From Elusimicrobiota bacterium (GTDB lineage: Bacteria; Elusimicrobiota; Elusimicrobia; UBA1565; UBA9628), in assembly GCA_016212795.1 (NCBI GenBank), contig JACRDT010000005.1, forward strand, positions 248,001 to 312,000: DNA of 64,000 bases. The letters are read 5' to 3'. The position numbers were made by a program, and so were the translations under genes. Position 1 is the first letter of the stretch. Each line of letters starts with the position of its first letter. Positions 44,661 through 54,565 of this stretch are shown one piece after another. The notes below the pieces were generated by a model. The model did not search any database and was not told where the DNA came from. It saw only the letters and a program-made list of their open reading frames with translations.

Positions 44661-45520
44661 CGGCCACGGCCATGGAAGCGCGCGGCAAGCATACCGCCCG
44701 ATATCACGCCGTCTTCCTCCTGGCGGCATGCTTGCCGTGCGTTCAAGGCTGCGTCGCCACGCAGCGCGACGTCGTCGAGCTGCAGAACCAGACCGACGAG
44801 CTCAAGTTCCAGGTCATCGACCTCAAGAAGACCATCAACTCCCTGCAGGCCAACCAGGCGGACCTGGCGGTCAACATGAAGCAGCTCCACACGGACCTCG
44901 GGGTCTTCACCGAGACCGTCAAGGACCTGCAGACGAACATGGACAAGCTCTCGTCGAAGATCGACGACCTGGGCTCCGGCATCGCCAACGTCGGCACGGG
45001 CATCACCAGCAAGGTGACCGCGCTCGGCGAAACGATCAAGGAGGGGGTCGAGCAGCAGAAGAAGGACGTCGAGAAGGTCGAGCGCAAGGTGGCCCAGGCC
45101 GGCGCGATGCCCTCGCCGACGGAGCTCTTCCACACGGCCGAGGTCAGGCTCGCCAAGAAGGACTTCGACCTGGCCGCCCGAGGCTTCGAGGAGTACGCCG
45201 CGCGCTTCCCCAACGGAGCGCTCGTCGACGTCGCGGCCTACAACCTGGGCGAGGCCCTCTACGGCCAGGGCAAGTGGGAGCCGGCCGGACGCCAGTTCGC
45301 GGCCGTCCTGGAGCGCTACCCCAAAAGCCAGATGATCCCCTCGGCGCGCCTGCTCTACGCCCTCTGCCTCATCAACCTCAAGAAGAACATCCCCGAGGCC
45401 AAGCAGTACCTCGAGTCCATCCCGCAGGACTACCCGGCGAGCCAGGAAGCCAAGGCGGCGGTCGAGCAGCTCAAGAAGCTCGCCCCCCGCGACCGCCCGG
45501 CCAGGAGATCGAAGTCTTAA
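44657..45520 (+). CDS. cpoB: Tol-Pal system protein CpoB/YbgF
   Basis: Coiled-coil N-terminus plus TPR C-terminus (AAYNLGEALYGQGKWEPAGRQFAAVLERYPKS), between pal and tolB. Confidence 0.82.
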   Translation: MTATAMEARGKHTARYHAVFLLAACLPCVQGCVATQRDVVELQNQTDELKFQVIDLKKTINSLQANQADLAVNMKQLHTDLGVFTETVKDLQTNMDKLSSKIDDLGSGIANVGTGITSKVTALGETIKEGVEQQKKDVEKVERKVAQAGAMPSPTELFHTAEVRLAKKDFDLAARGFEEYAARFPNGALVDVAAYNLGEALYGQGKWEPAGRQFAAVLERYPKSQMIPSARLLYALCLINLKKNIPEAKQYLESIPQDYPASQEAKAAVEQLKKLAPRDRPARRSKS

Positions 45521-45539
45521 GGCGCCCCAGGAGCCATTC

Positions 45540-46832
45540 ATGAAGACCAAAGCATCCTCACTGGCGTTCATCCTGCTGGCGTGGACGGCGGCGGGCGCCT
45601 TCGCGACCGACGTCCACATCAGCCTCGCCGGCTCGGCCGCCGGGACCGCGCTCCCGGTGGGCATGCCCCCCTTCATCGCCAACGACCCCGTCTCGGAGCG
45701 CGACGCCCTCATGGCGCGGCAGATGCAGGAGGTCGTGCGCCAGGACCTCCTGTTCTCGCGCTACTTCAACATCATCGAGGGCGGGGCCAACTTCGACGGC
45801 CGCAACCTCCGCGACATCGCGAGGGAATGGAAAGTCCGGGGCGCGGGGTGGCTCCTCACGGCCAAGGCGGCCGGCGGCGGCAAGCAGGCCAGCGTGACCG
45901 TGACCCTGACCGACCTGGGGTCGGGCGAACAGGTCTTCGACCGCTACTACCGGCAGGAATCGGCGTTCTGGCGGTCGCTGGCCCACCGCATGGCCGACGA
46001 CCTGGTCAAGGCCCTCACCGGCAAGGACGGCATCGCCCACTCCCAGATCGTGTTCTGCAACAACCAGACGGGCTCCAAAGAGGTCTACATCGCCGACTAC
46101 GACGGGGCGAACCTCCGGCGCCTGACCAGCCACAAGTCCATCTCCCTGCTGCCCCGCATCAGCCCCAGCCGGAAGGTCGTCGCCTACACCAACTACAAGG
46201 ACGGCAACCCCGACCTCTTCCTCCTGGACCTCGAGAGCGGCAAGTCCAAGCCCTTCTCCAACGAGCAGGGGCTCAACGTGGCCGGAGGGTTCTCCCCCGA
46301 CGGGAACCTCCTGCTGATGACCCTGTCGCAGCAGAAGCACCCCAACATCTTCGTGCGGAACATCGCCGACGGCACGACGACCAGGCTCACCCAGCACCAG
46401 GGCGTCGACACCTCCCCGACCTTCTCCCCCGACGCCCAGCAGGCGGCCTTCGTCTCCGACCGGGGCGGCAGCCCGCAGATCTACGTCCTCGACATGACGA
46501 CCCAGCGGACGAGGAAGCTGACCCACATGAACTGGTGCGACTCGCCGTCCTGGTCCCCCACGGGGGAGTGGATCGCCTTCGCCGGGAGGTCGCAGCCGAA
46601 GGAAGCCATCAACATCTACCTGGCCGACGTCACCGGCAACCAGGTCCGCCAGGTCACCCGCGGGGAAGGGTCCAACGAGGACCCGTCCTGGTCGCCGGAC
46701 GGGCGCTTCCTGACCTTCGTCACCACCCGCGGCGGGCGGCCCGAGCTCTATGTCATGGACGCCGACGGCTCGGCTCCCCACCGGCTCGCCGACATCCCGG
46801 GCGCGAGCGCCACGCCGCACTGGTCCCGTTGA
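45540..46832 (+). CDS. tolB: Tol-Pal system beta-propeller protein TolB
   Basis: Repeated SWSPDG/FSPDG blades; N-terminal TolB domain. Confidence 0.9.
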   Translation: MKTKASSLAFILLAWTAAGAFATDVHISLAGSAAGTALPVGMPPFIANDPVSERDALMARQMQEVVRQDLLFSRYFNIIEGGANFDGRNLRDIAREWKVRGAGWLLTAKAAGGGKQASVTVTLTDLGSGEQVFDRYYRQESAFWRSLAHRMADDLVKALTGKDGIAHSQIVFCNNQTGSKEVYIADYDGANLRRLTSHKSISLLPRISPSRKVVAYTNYKDGNPDLFLLDLESGKSKPFSNEQGLNVAGGFSPDGNLLLMTLSQQKHPNIFVRNIADGTTTRLTQHQGVDTSPTFSPDAQQAAFVSDRGGSPQIYVLDMTTQRTRKLTHMNWCDSPSWSPTGEWIAFAGRSQPKEAINIYLADVTGNQVRQVTRGEGSNEDPSWSPDGRFLTFVTTRGGRPELYVMDADGSAPHRLADIPGASATPHWSR

Positions 46833-49800
46833 CGCCGCAGGAGCCGCCCCCGGTCGCAGGGAAGCATGCCTTGTCGGCGCTCGTCTTGATGATCTCGTTG
46901 TCGGGCGCTTGGGCCTCCGCCGCCGACCGGACGGCCTTCGTCCCGGAGAGGCTCCTCCTCGCGGCCGCCGCCAAGGCGGCCGGAGCGTCCCGACTCGACC
47001 TCGGCGTGCGCCCCTCCCGCTGGGACACGCGCATGGCCCTGCCGGCCGCTGAAGGGCTCCTCGACGACCCGCTGAGCATCCCCGGCCGGATGGCGGCATG
47101 GAAGGAGCGCCTGCTGGCCGCGAAGGCCTCCTCCGACTGCCTCCGCGCGGCGTCGGGGGTCCTGTTCCCCTCCCCCGAGGCGCCCGCCGAAAAAGCTCTC
47201 CCGGCGGCGGCCAGGGGGACGCCGTCCTCGCAGGCGCAGGACGTTCTCCTCTCGCCGGAGGGGGCGGCGGCCAGGGGGACGCCGTCCTCGCAGGCGCAGG
47301 ACGTTCTCCTCTCGCCGGAGGGGGCGACGCCCCGGATCCCCCCGGGGTTCGACCCGCCCCTGCGCCGGGAGCTCGAACTCCTCGTGACGGCCATGTCCCA
47401 GGCGCAAGCGCTCGTGGACCGGGCGGTCGCTTCGATGCCCGCCCGGGAAAGGAGCCTCGCCCTGGCCGAGGTCATGGCCGTCGTGACCAGCTCGACGCCG
47501 GCGCGCCCCGACCCCGCGGCGTACGACGCGATGTCCCGGTTCGACCTGCGGTCCATGGTCCAGGCCGCCGCCGTCCTGACCCGGGCCGTCGACCTCGCCC
47601 TGCCGGGGCTGGCCAAGGCGGCCCGCACCCACATCACGCCCGCGGTGCGCTGGTCCATGCCGTTCGGCGACGTGCTCGTATCGAGCGCCAAGGAGCGCGT
47701 CTACACAGCCCAGGACCTCGAGGGCGTCGCGCTTCTCATCCACCTCGGCGGGGGCAGCGTCTATTCGGGCCCGGTGGCGGCCGCGGGCGCCGGGCAGGTC
47801 CGCCTCGTCATCGACCTCGGCGAATCGGTCGCGGTGGAGTCCCGCGACGCCGGCCCGACGGCCGGTTCCGGGATATTCGGGGTGGGCTTGCTGTACCTGC
47901 CTTCCGCCGGCGGCCCCAAGCGCCTCGCGGCCGGCGACTGGTCGCTCGGGTCGGGGCTCTTCGGGGTCGGCGGCCTCTTCATCGCGGGCTACGCCGACAC
48001 GGTGGAAGGCCGCCAGTTCACCCAGGGCGCGGCCGCCTTCGGCGTCGGGGTGCTGTCGTCGCGCGGCGACCGCTCCGTGTTCAAGGCCGACCTGTCCGGC
48101 CAGGGCTACGGCTTCACGCGCGGCGCGGGGCTCTTCGTCCACCGGGGCGACAACGCCGTCATGGAGGGCGGGCTCACCTACCCGGACCCCCGGGAGCCTG
48201 CGGCCACGCTGAGCATGTGCCAAGGCGCGGCCTACGGACATCGCGCCTTCTCCGCCGGGGGCTTCGGCGCGGCCGTCCTCCAGGGCGACGACGCGACCGT
48301 CACCGGGAGCTACTTCGCGCAAGGCAGCGGGTACTGGCACGGCATCGGGCTCATGGCCGTCCGCGGGAACCGCAACGCGCTCAAGGCCCGGCGCTACTCG
48401 CAGGGAGCCGGCATCCACACCGCCGTCGGCGGGCTCCTCGTCGAAGGAGACGCCAACACCCTGGTCAACTGGGGCGTGGGCCCGGCCTTCGGCTGGGACT
48501 ACGGGGTCGGGTACTGGTCGCTCAAGGGCGACGGCAACTCGGCCCGGGCGGACTGGGGGACCGGGCGCGGCGACGTCAACGGCCACGGCCTGGCCGTGGT
48601 CCAAGGCTCCGGCAACAGGCTCTCGCTGCCCGACTTCGGCACCGGGTTCCTCAAGAGGTCCACGCCGGGCTACGGCCTCGCGGCCGTCCGGGGACGCGAC
48701 AACCGGCTGGGGCTGTCCTGCCTGGGCTCGGAGCTGCGCGGCCCCTTGGACCTGACCCTCGGGTCGTGGGGCGTCGTCCAGGGAGACGCCGGGCTCATCC
48801 TCGACCCGAAGCTCTCCCTGCCCGCGCCCTCCTGGCCGACGGTCGACCGCGCCCAGGGGCTCGAGAAGGAGCGGCTCGCGCTCACGCGGATGCTGAACCT
48901 GGCGCTCAACGCCCCTCCCGCCGAGAAGCTGGCCGGCCTGCTCCACGTGGCCTCGTCGTTCGGCGTCGACGCCGAGCTCCCCCGGGCCGCCTTGCGGGAG
49001 CTGTCCCTGGCCGGGGACGCCGACCTGCCCCACCTGCTGCGCCTCGTCTCCCCCGACCGCTTCATCGAGCACCTCTGGCTGAGGGTCCTGCTCGCCGCCG
49101 AAGGGCCCGCGGTGGCCGACTGGGCGGGCCAGGAGCTCGGCCGGTCGAGAGGGACGTCCAAAGCCCTGCTGGCGCATCTCCTGCGCTACGGCCGCGCCGA
49201 GCAGGGCCTGCGGCTGCTGCGGCCGGCCCTCGCCGACCCGGACTGGCGCGTGCGGCGCGAAGCCGTCTCCTCGATCGGCTACCTTTTCGATCGGGAGGAA
49301 GGCGACGAGCCGGGAAGGCTGAGGCTCCTCGAGGCGCCGGTCTCATCCTCCACCCCGGCCGGCGAGGCGGCCAAGCTCCTCGGCAGGAAGAGGCCGGTCG
49401 ACGTGATGGCAGCGCTCTCGCTGGCGGGAGCGCTGACAGGGGAACGGCGGGCGGCCATGGTCGACAGGTTCCCCGGCCCGACCGACCCTCTGCCGCCTGA
49501 GGCCCTGGCGGCCTTCCTCGAGCAAGCCTCCGGACGAGCCGACGCCGTCAGGGAGGCGTTCTCGAAGGAGCTGCGGGAGGCCGCCAGGCTTGAGCCCGAA
49601 GCCGCGTCGCTCCTCCGGCAGGCCGCCAACGACCCCGACATCGAGGTGGCCGCGGCCGCCCTCGTCAGCCTCGGCCTGCTGGGCCGCCCTCAGGACGCCC
49701 CCGCCATCGCGGCCTTCCTGCAGAATGTCAGCGCCATCCTCCGCGAGGCCGCGGCCCACGCCCTGGCCAGGATGGGCCCCGCCGGCCGGCCGGCCATCGA

Positions 49801-50080
49801 GGCGGCGCTGGCCTCCAAGACCTCCCGGCTCCGCGAGGCGGCCTGCAAGGCGGCGGGCCAATCGTCGGACGGCGACGCGCTCATGCTGCTCGGGCGCTGC
49901 CTCCAGGACCGCCAGTCCAGGGTCCGCGCGGCCGGCGCGGCCGCCCTCGGCTCGGTCCAAGGCACGCTCCAGGCGCGCAAGAAGGCCCTGCGCCCGTCCC
50001 TCAGGAAGCTCGCCGAGTCGGACCCTTTCCCCTCCGTCCGCGCGGCCGCGGCCTACGCCGCTTCCCTCATCGGAGAATGA
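46829..50080 (+). CDS. Exported glycine-rich beta-helix-like / HEAT-repeat protein
   Basis: TTG start overlapping the tolB stop; signal peptide SALVLMISLSGAWASA; GxG..GD.N repeats then HEAT repeats. Confidence 0.72.
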   Translation: MTPQEPPPVAGKHALSALVLMISLSGAWASAADRTAFVPERLLLAAAAKAAGASRLDLGVRPSRWDTRMALPAAEGLLDDPLSIPGRMAAWKERLLAAKASSDCLRAASGVLFPSPEAPAEKALPAAARGTPSSQAQDVLLSPEGAAARGTPSSQAQDVLLSPEGATPRIPPGFDPPLRRELELLVTAMSQAQALVDRAVASMPARERSLALAEVMAVVTSSTPARPDPAAYDAMSRFDLRSMVQAAAVLTRAVDLALPGLAKAARTHITPAVRWSMPFGDVLVSSAKERVYTAQDLEGVALLIHLGGGSVYSGPVAAAGAGQVRLVIDLGESVAVESRDAGPTAGSGIFGVGLLYLPSAGGPKRLAAGDWSLGSGLFGVGGLFIAGYADTVEGRQFTQGAAAFGVGVLSSRGDRSVFKADLSGQGYGFTRGAGLFVHRGDNAVMEGGLTYPDPREPAATLSMCQGAAYGHRAFSAGGFGAAVLQGDDATVTGSYFAQGSGYWHGIGLMAVRGNRNALKARRYSQGAGIHTAVGGLLVEGDANTLVNWGVGPAFGWDYGVGYWSLKGDGNSARADWGTGRGDVNGHGLAVVQGSGNRLSLPDFGTGFLKRSTPGYGLAAVRGRDNRLGLSCLGSELRGPLDLTLGSWGVVQGDAGLILDPKLSLPAPSWPTVDRAQGLEKERLALTRMLNLALNAPPAEKLAGLLHVASSFGVDAELPRAALRELSLAGDADLPHLLRLVSPDRFIEHLWLRVLLAAEGPAVADWAGQELGRSRGTSKALLAHLLRYGRAEQGLRLLRPALADPDWRVRREAVSSIGYLFDREEGDEPGRLRLLEAPVSSSTPAGEAAKLLGRKRPVDVMAALSLAGALTGERRAAMVDRFPGPTDPLPPEALAAFLEQASGRADAVREAFSKELREAARLEPEAASLLRQAANDPDIEVAAAALVSLGLLGRPQDAPAIAAFLQNVSAILREAAAHALARMGPAGRPAIEAALASKTSRLREAACKAAGQSSDGDALMLLGRCLQDRQSRVRAAGAAALGSVQGTLQARKKALRPSLRKLAESDPFPSVRAAAAYAASLIGE
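47203..47326. repeat. Tandem 60-bp direct repeat within CDS
   Basis: Two units of GGCGGCGGCCAGGGGGACGCCGTCCTCGCAGGCGCAGGACGTTCTCCTCTCGCCGGAGG..; encodes (A)ARGTPSSQAQDVLLSPEGA x2. Confidence 0.9.
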
Positions 50081-50179
50081 CCGGGTAGGTGAAGGGGCCC
50101 AGAACGGCCTGGGCCAAAAATCGCCGCCCGTCAACCCCGAAGGCCCAAGTGACAGGACGATTCCTCGCTTACAATATCC

Positions 50180-50236
50180 ATGATGAAAGCATCGGCCCCA
50201 CCCGCTACTCGCCCCTCCCGCGGGGAGGGTCGAGTG
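50180..50236. repeat. REP-like palindromic repeat overlapping a CDS start
   Basis: ATGAAAGCATCGGCCCCACCCGCTACTCGCCCCTCCCGCGGGGAGGGTCGAGTGA. Confidence 0.8.
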
Positions 50237-53200
50237 AAGCGTGCAACGAGCGTCCTCCTGTCGGCCGTCATCATCGCGCTGGCGCCCGGCCTCGGATGCT
50301 ATGAAGCCCTGGGCCAGACGATCGTCGTCGGCGGCGGTCAGGTCGGCAGGACGCCGGTCTCGGTCCCCGTGGTCCCCAACGCCGTCGGCAGCATGCCCGT
50401 CGAGTTCAACCCGGCGCTCCCTTCCGGACTTTCCCTGCCGTCGCTCGGCGCTCCTTCGGCCCTGCCGTCCGTCAACCAGGCCGCGCCCTACGCCGCGGCG
50501 GTTCCCGGCTGGGGCGGCGTCCCGGGCCTGCCGTCGATGCCCGCAACCCCGGGGCTCCCCTCGCTGCCCGGCGTGCCTTCGCTCCCGGCCGCGCTGAGCG
50601 TCCCGATCCTCCCAGCGCCGGCCGCGGGTCTCGCGGCCGCCCCCGGGGCCCAGGCAGGGCCTGGGACCGCCGCGACGCCGGTCACGACCCGCGCGGTCCT
50701 CGACAGCGGCGTCGAGCGCCTCTCGAAGGCCGACGACGACGGCCAGCGCGCCCAGGTCCTCTCCGAAATCTTCAACGGCCGGAGCAGGACCTCCTCCGAT
50801 CTCACCGGGCCCATCCCCCGGTTCTCGCCGGCCGAAGGCACCGCCGGCTCCCTCCTGCCCGCGCCCGGCGTTTCTGGCGCGGGCGTGCCGCATCCGCTGA
50901 AGACAGGGAGCGGCCAGCCCTCCGCCCCGGCCGCGCCCGTCTCGCTCGACGAATTGGAGGCCGTGGCCGTCGACTCCGCCAAGCCCGAAGCCGAGCGCAA
51001 GAAGGCCGTCGAATCCATCGCCGCCCAGAACGACACGCGGACCGAAGACTCTCTTAGGCGCGTCGCGCAGGCCAACCCCGAGGGCGGCGCCTCCGACTAC
51101 GAGGTCCATCGCTGGGCGCTGCGCGCCCTGGCCGGCAAAGGCGTCATCCTGAGCCTGCGGCCCGTGAGCCCGGGCCACGCCCAGCAGATCCTGGCCAAGC
51201 TCTCGACCAACAGGCCCGACCTGGCGATCTTCGACTACGACGACACCTTGGCGGGCTGGGCCAAGCCCCTCGCGCCCGAGACGGCGGCCGCGCTCAAGGC
51301 GGCCGCGGACGCCGGCGTCCAGCCGGTCATCCTGACCGACCGGCCCGACCAGTCCGACAACCCCAAGGAAAAGACCATCCTGGACTCCATCGCCCGCATG
51401 ACGCCGGAGCAGAAGGCCAGCCTCGGCGTGGTCTCGACCAAGGGCACCCGCGCCCTGGTCTACGACGGCAAGACCGAGGCCCAGTTGATCCGCGACGTGG
51501 ACGTGAAATGGTCGGACGCCGAGGTCGGGATCATCAAGGCCGCCGGCCAGGCCGTGTCGGGACGCTACGGCGACACGGTCTTCAACGGCCGCTCCGAAGA
51601 GATCTCCGGCCACTCCTACTTCAGGACCCTGCCCGTCGGCATGTCCGAGGCCGAGGTCACGGCCGCGGCCGAGTTCATGCGGGCCGAGCTCAAGGCCCGC
51701 GGCCTCGACCTCGAGGTCGTCGGCCGCCTGGCGAAGAACCCGGCCAACCCGCCCTACCTCTCGTTCTCCAAGGTCGACAAATCCATCGGCGTGTCGTGGC
51801 TCCGGACGCACCTGGGGCTCATCGGCAGGCTGCGCGACCTGGCCAGGTTCGGCGTCCGGGGCAAGGCATTCCGGAAACTCGCCGGCTTCCTGGAGCCCTT
51901 GAGGGGGCGGGAGGTCCCCGTCGGGAAGATGCTCATCGTCGGCGACCAGTTCTTCGGCAGCCGGCTGACCGACCGCAACATGCTCAAGGCCGCCCAGGGG
52001 GCCCTGGCCCTCTCCGTGGGAGGCTCGGCCGACCCGAGGCTCGACAACACCTTCGTGTGGCCCACGGAAGGCGGCCCCGCCTCGACCGAGATCCTCCACG
52101 CCGTGGCGGCCAAGCCGGCCTCGGACTTCAACAAGAAGGCGGTCATCTCGCTCTTCGCCTCCAGGACGCTCTCCATCGCCTCCTTTATCCTGACCTCCAT
52201 CGCGTATCCCTTCCTCGCGGCCCCGGCCGTGGGTTGGGCCGTGTACGGGGTCCTGATGGCCCTCGGGCCCCTGGCCGCCATCGCCACCGGCCCCCTCAAC
52301 GGCAGCCTCGCCGACAAGCTCTCCGCGCGCAGCTCCATGACCATCAACATGGTGGTGCGCGGGGTCCTCACCCTGATGCTCCCGGCCTTCGCCTACTTCG
52401 GCGTGCTCAATTTCTGGACGCTGCTGCTCTCCTCCATCGCCAACGGCTGGGTCCTCTCGGCCGTCATGACCACGGAGAACGCCTACATCCGCAGGATCGC
52501 CGGCCACCACCAAGGCACGGTGACGGCGCTGGCCTCCATCCACTACGTCGGCATGCAGACGGTGCTGGGCCTCATCGTGGGCATCGGCTCCGTCATCGAC
52601 AAGTGGAACCCCATGATCGCTTTCGTCATCTCCGCGGCGGTCCACGCGCTGGTCCTGGCGCCGATGATGTTCATGACCATGCCCAACGACAAGCCGCAAG
52701 GGTCGACGGCTCCCCAGGCGCAGCAGGCCGAGAAGCCAGGCCTCGCGGCAAGATGGAGCACCCTGAAGGCCCTCGTGCCGGAGTTCCTCCGGAAGTACTG
52801 GAAAGAAGCCCTCCTGGTGGCCGCGTCCATCGGGGCGTACTCGCTGCTCCACTCGCCGCTGCCCATCGCGGCCGCGCTCCTCTTCTGGGTCTGGCGCTCG
52901 GACACCGTGAAGGACATCCGGGCGGGGAAGACCAGGGAGCTGTCGGCCCGCGAGAAAGAGCTCGACCTCCTTCTTAAGGAGAACGCCGCGGCCGACCAGC
53001 TCGACCGCTCCGAGATCGAGCGCCTGAAGGCCGAGAAGGCCGCGGGCTGGGAAGCCCGCGTGGCCGAGATCGAGGGCGTCCTCGCCAAGCGCGCGGGCCA
53101 GACCAAGGAGCTCGCCGCCGAGTCGAAGCGCTGGTCCGGGCGGCAGTTCTGGGCGATCCTCTACTCGGCCCTCCAAGGCGCGATGACCTACCCGTTCCAG

Positions 53201-53923
53201 AACTTCGCGCTCCCGCTCATCGCCACCACCCTGGTCGGGACGGCCGGCAAGGCGATGCTCCTGGGCAAGCTCACCGGCGCCGTCTTCTTCGGGAACCTCA
53301 TCGCCAACTCGTCCCAGGCCAACCTTCCCGACATCCGCCTCCCCCTGATCGGCAAGTTCTCGGCCAAAAGACTCGTGCAGGGCGCGGTCCTGGCCCTGGC
53401 CGGGACCTGGGTCTACACGGGGCTCCTCCCGGGCAGCATCCTCGCCGCGGGAGCCGCGGTCGCCATCGCCGCCGGGCTCATGTGGCTGGCCAATTTCGTC
53501 ACCCATCGGGGCTGGATCAAGTCGCTGGGCATCGGCCTGCTGGCCGCGGCTTGGCTGCCCTTCATGGTCTGGACCGGCATCCTCCCCTTCATGAGCGTGC
53601 AGACCGCGCTCTTCCTGGGCATGCTCATCTACGGCATGTTCACGGGGCCGTCGGTGATCTCCTTCAACCAGTACCTGCAGACCAACACCAAGAAGACCGA
53701 CCTCGGCAAGATCTTCGGGACGTCCGGCTCCTTCATCAACACCTCGACCTCCTTCGGCTACGGCGCATTGTCGCTGGCCGCGGCCGGGCTGGCCACCGCC
53801 TTCCCGGCGCTCCTCGCGCCCATCGGCATAGCCTACGCCGTCGCGGCCTTGGCCTTCTGGCGCGCTCCCAAGCGGCTCCCGGGGCTGCCGGAATCCTCCA
53901 TCGACAAGTCCGCCAAGAAGTGA
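50234..53923 (+). CDS. Signal peptide - low complexity - HAD-like phosphatase - MFS fusion protein
   Basis: VKRATSVLLSAVIIALAPGLGCYEALGQ; HAD motif LAIFDYDDTLAGW and KMLIVGDQFFGS; ~12 TM helices. Start could also be ATG 50180/50183. Confidence 0.82.
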   Translation: MKRATSVLLSAVIIALAPGLGCYEALGQTIVVGGGQVGRTPVSVPVVPNAVGSMPVEFNPALPSGLSLPSLGAPSALPSVNQAAPYAAAVPGWGGVPGLPSMPATPGLPSLPGVPSLPAALSVPILPAPAAGLAAAPGAQAGPGTAATPVTTRAVLDSGVERLSKADDDGQRAQVLSEIFNGRSRTSSDLTGPIPRFSPAEGTAGSLLPAPGVSGAGVPHPLKTGSGQPSAPAAPVSLDELEAVAVDSAKPEAERKKAVESIAAQNDTRTEDSLRRVAQANPEGGASDYEVHRWALRALAGKGVILSLRPVSPGHAQQILAKLSTNRPDLAIFDYDDTLAGWAKPLAPETAAALKAAADAGVQPVILTDRPDQSDNPKEKTILDSIARMTPEQKASLGVVSTKGTRALVYDGKTEAQLIRDVDVKWSDAEVGIIKAAGQAVSGRYGDTVFNGRSEEISGHSYFRTLPVGMSEAEVTAAAEFMRAELKARGLDLEVVGRLAKNPANPPYLSFSKVDKSIGVSWLRTHLGLIGRLRDLARFGVRGKAFRKLAGFLEPLRGREVPVGKMLIVGDQFFGSRLTDRNMLKAAQGALALSVGGSADPRLDNTFVWPTEGGPASTEILHAVAAKPASDFNKKAVISLFASRTLSIASFILTSIAYPFLAAPAVGWAVYGVLMALGPLAAIATGPLNGSLADKLSARSSMTINMVVRGVLTLMLPAFAYFGVLNFWTLLLSSIANGWVLSAVMTTENAYIRRIAGHHQGTVTALASIHYVGMQTVLGLIVGIGSVIDKWNPMIAFVISAAVHALVLAPMMFMTMPNDKPQGSTAPQAQQAEKPGLAARWSTLKALVPEFLRKYWKEALLVAASIGAYSLLHSPLPIAAALLFWVWRSDTVKDIRAGKTRELSAREKELDLLLKENAAADQLDRSEIERLKAEKAAGWEARVAEIEGVLAKRAGQTKELAAESKRWSGRQFWAILYSALQGAMTYPFQNFALPLIATTLVGTAGKAMLLGKLTGAVFFGNLIANSSQANLPDIRLPLIGKFSAKRLVQGAVLALAGTWVYTGLLPGSILAAGAAVAIAAGLMWLANFVTHRGWIKSLGIGLLAAAWLPFMVWTGILPFMSVQTALFLGMLIYGMFTGPSVISFNQYLQTNTKKTDLGKIFGTSGSFINTSTSFGYGALSLAAAGLATAFPALLAPIGIAYAVAALAFWRAPKRLPGLPESSIDKSAKK

Positions 53924-54004
53924 GGGCTCCGACCCCGCGCAGCGTCCTGGCCGCGTCCCTGGCGCAGGCGTGGCTCGCCTCCGCCGCCAAGTCTGACGTC
54001 CCGC

Positions 54005-54565
54005 TCAACGACGGGGACTGAGGGCCGGCCGGCCGCGGGCGAACCACCGGGCGAAGACCAGCATGGCGAAGCCCAGGGCGTTGAGGGGAAGCACGATGAA
54101 CGCCCCGCAGAGTATCCAATAGCCGTTGTGGGTCCGCGCCAGCACGGCCCGGGTCGGGTCGGCCGGGTCGAACCAGCACGGGTGGAGCTTCTCGACGTTG
54201 AAGCTCGAGAGGATCTCCGAAGCCTTGGCCCGGGTGATGCCCTCCCGCCAAAGGTCGTAACCCCGCGCCCGGCAGGAGCTCCCGCGGGCAAGCACCTCGA
54301 AATCGAACACAGGGTACCCGAGGCCGGCGGGCTCCTGCGAGGAAGCGGGCACGAAGCTCTTCGCCAGGACGCGGCATTCGGCCTCCTCGTAGACGAACCT
54401 GGGCTTGAACTCATTGTTGTAGCCGTCCCAGACCCAGATCGCCAGGAAGAGCAGACCGAGCACGGCCAGAAGGGCGCCCGGGACGACGATCTCCATCAAG
54501 GAGTCCCGCTTCCCCCCGCCGGAGCCCATGGGGAGCATTGTAGGAAATCCCGCCCCCCCTCCCAA
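54005..54565 (-). CDS. DUF3592-like membrane protein
   Basis: Two TM segments flanking a soluble domain with PCWFDPADPTRAVL. Confidence 0.55.
   Translation of the reverse strand: MGGGAGFPTMLPMGSGGGKRDSLMEIVVPGALLAVLGLLFLAIWVWDGYNNEFKPRFVYEEAECRVLAKSFVPASSQEPAGLGYPVFDFEVLARGSSCRARGYDLWREGITRAKASEILSSFNVEKLHPCWFDPADPTRAVLARTHNGYWILCGAFIVLPLNALGFAMLVFARWFARGRPALSPRR

Noticed and set aside
46748-49177. 809-aa minus-strand ORF opposite the beta-helix/HEAT gene
   Set aside because: Low-complexity antisense translation of a GC-rich CDS
45581-50080. 1499-aa ORF starting inside tolB
   Set aside because: N-terminal third is an off-frame reading of tolB; the real start is probably TTG 46829
49343-53506. 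1387-aa minus-strand ORF opposite the HAD-MFS and beta-helix/HEAT genes
   Set aside because: High-GC antisense artefact: R/G/D/E-rich with no recognisable domain, while the plus strand encodes coherent domains
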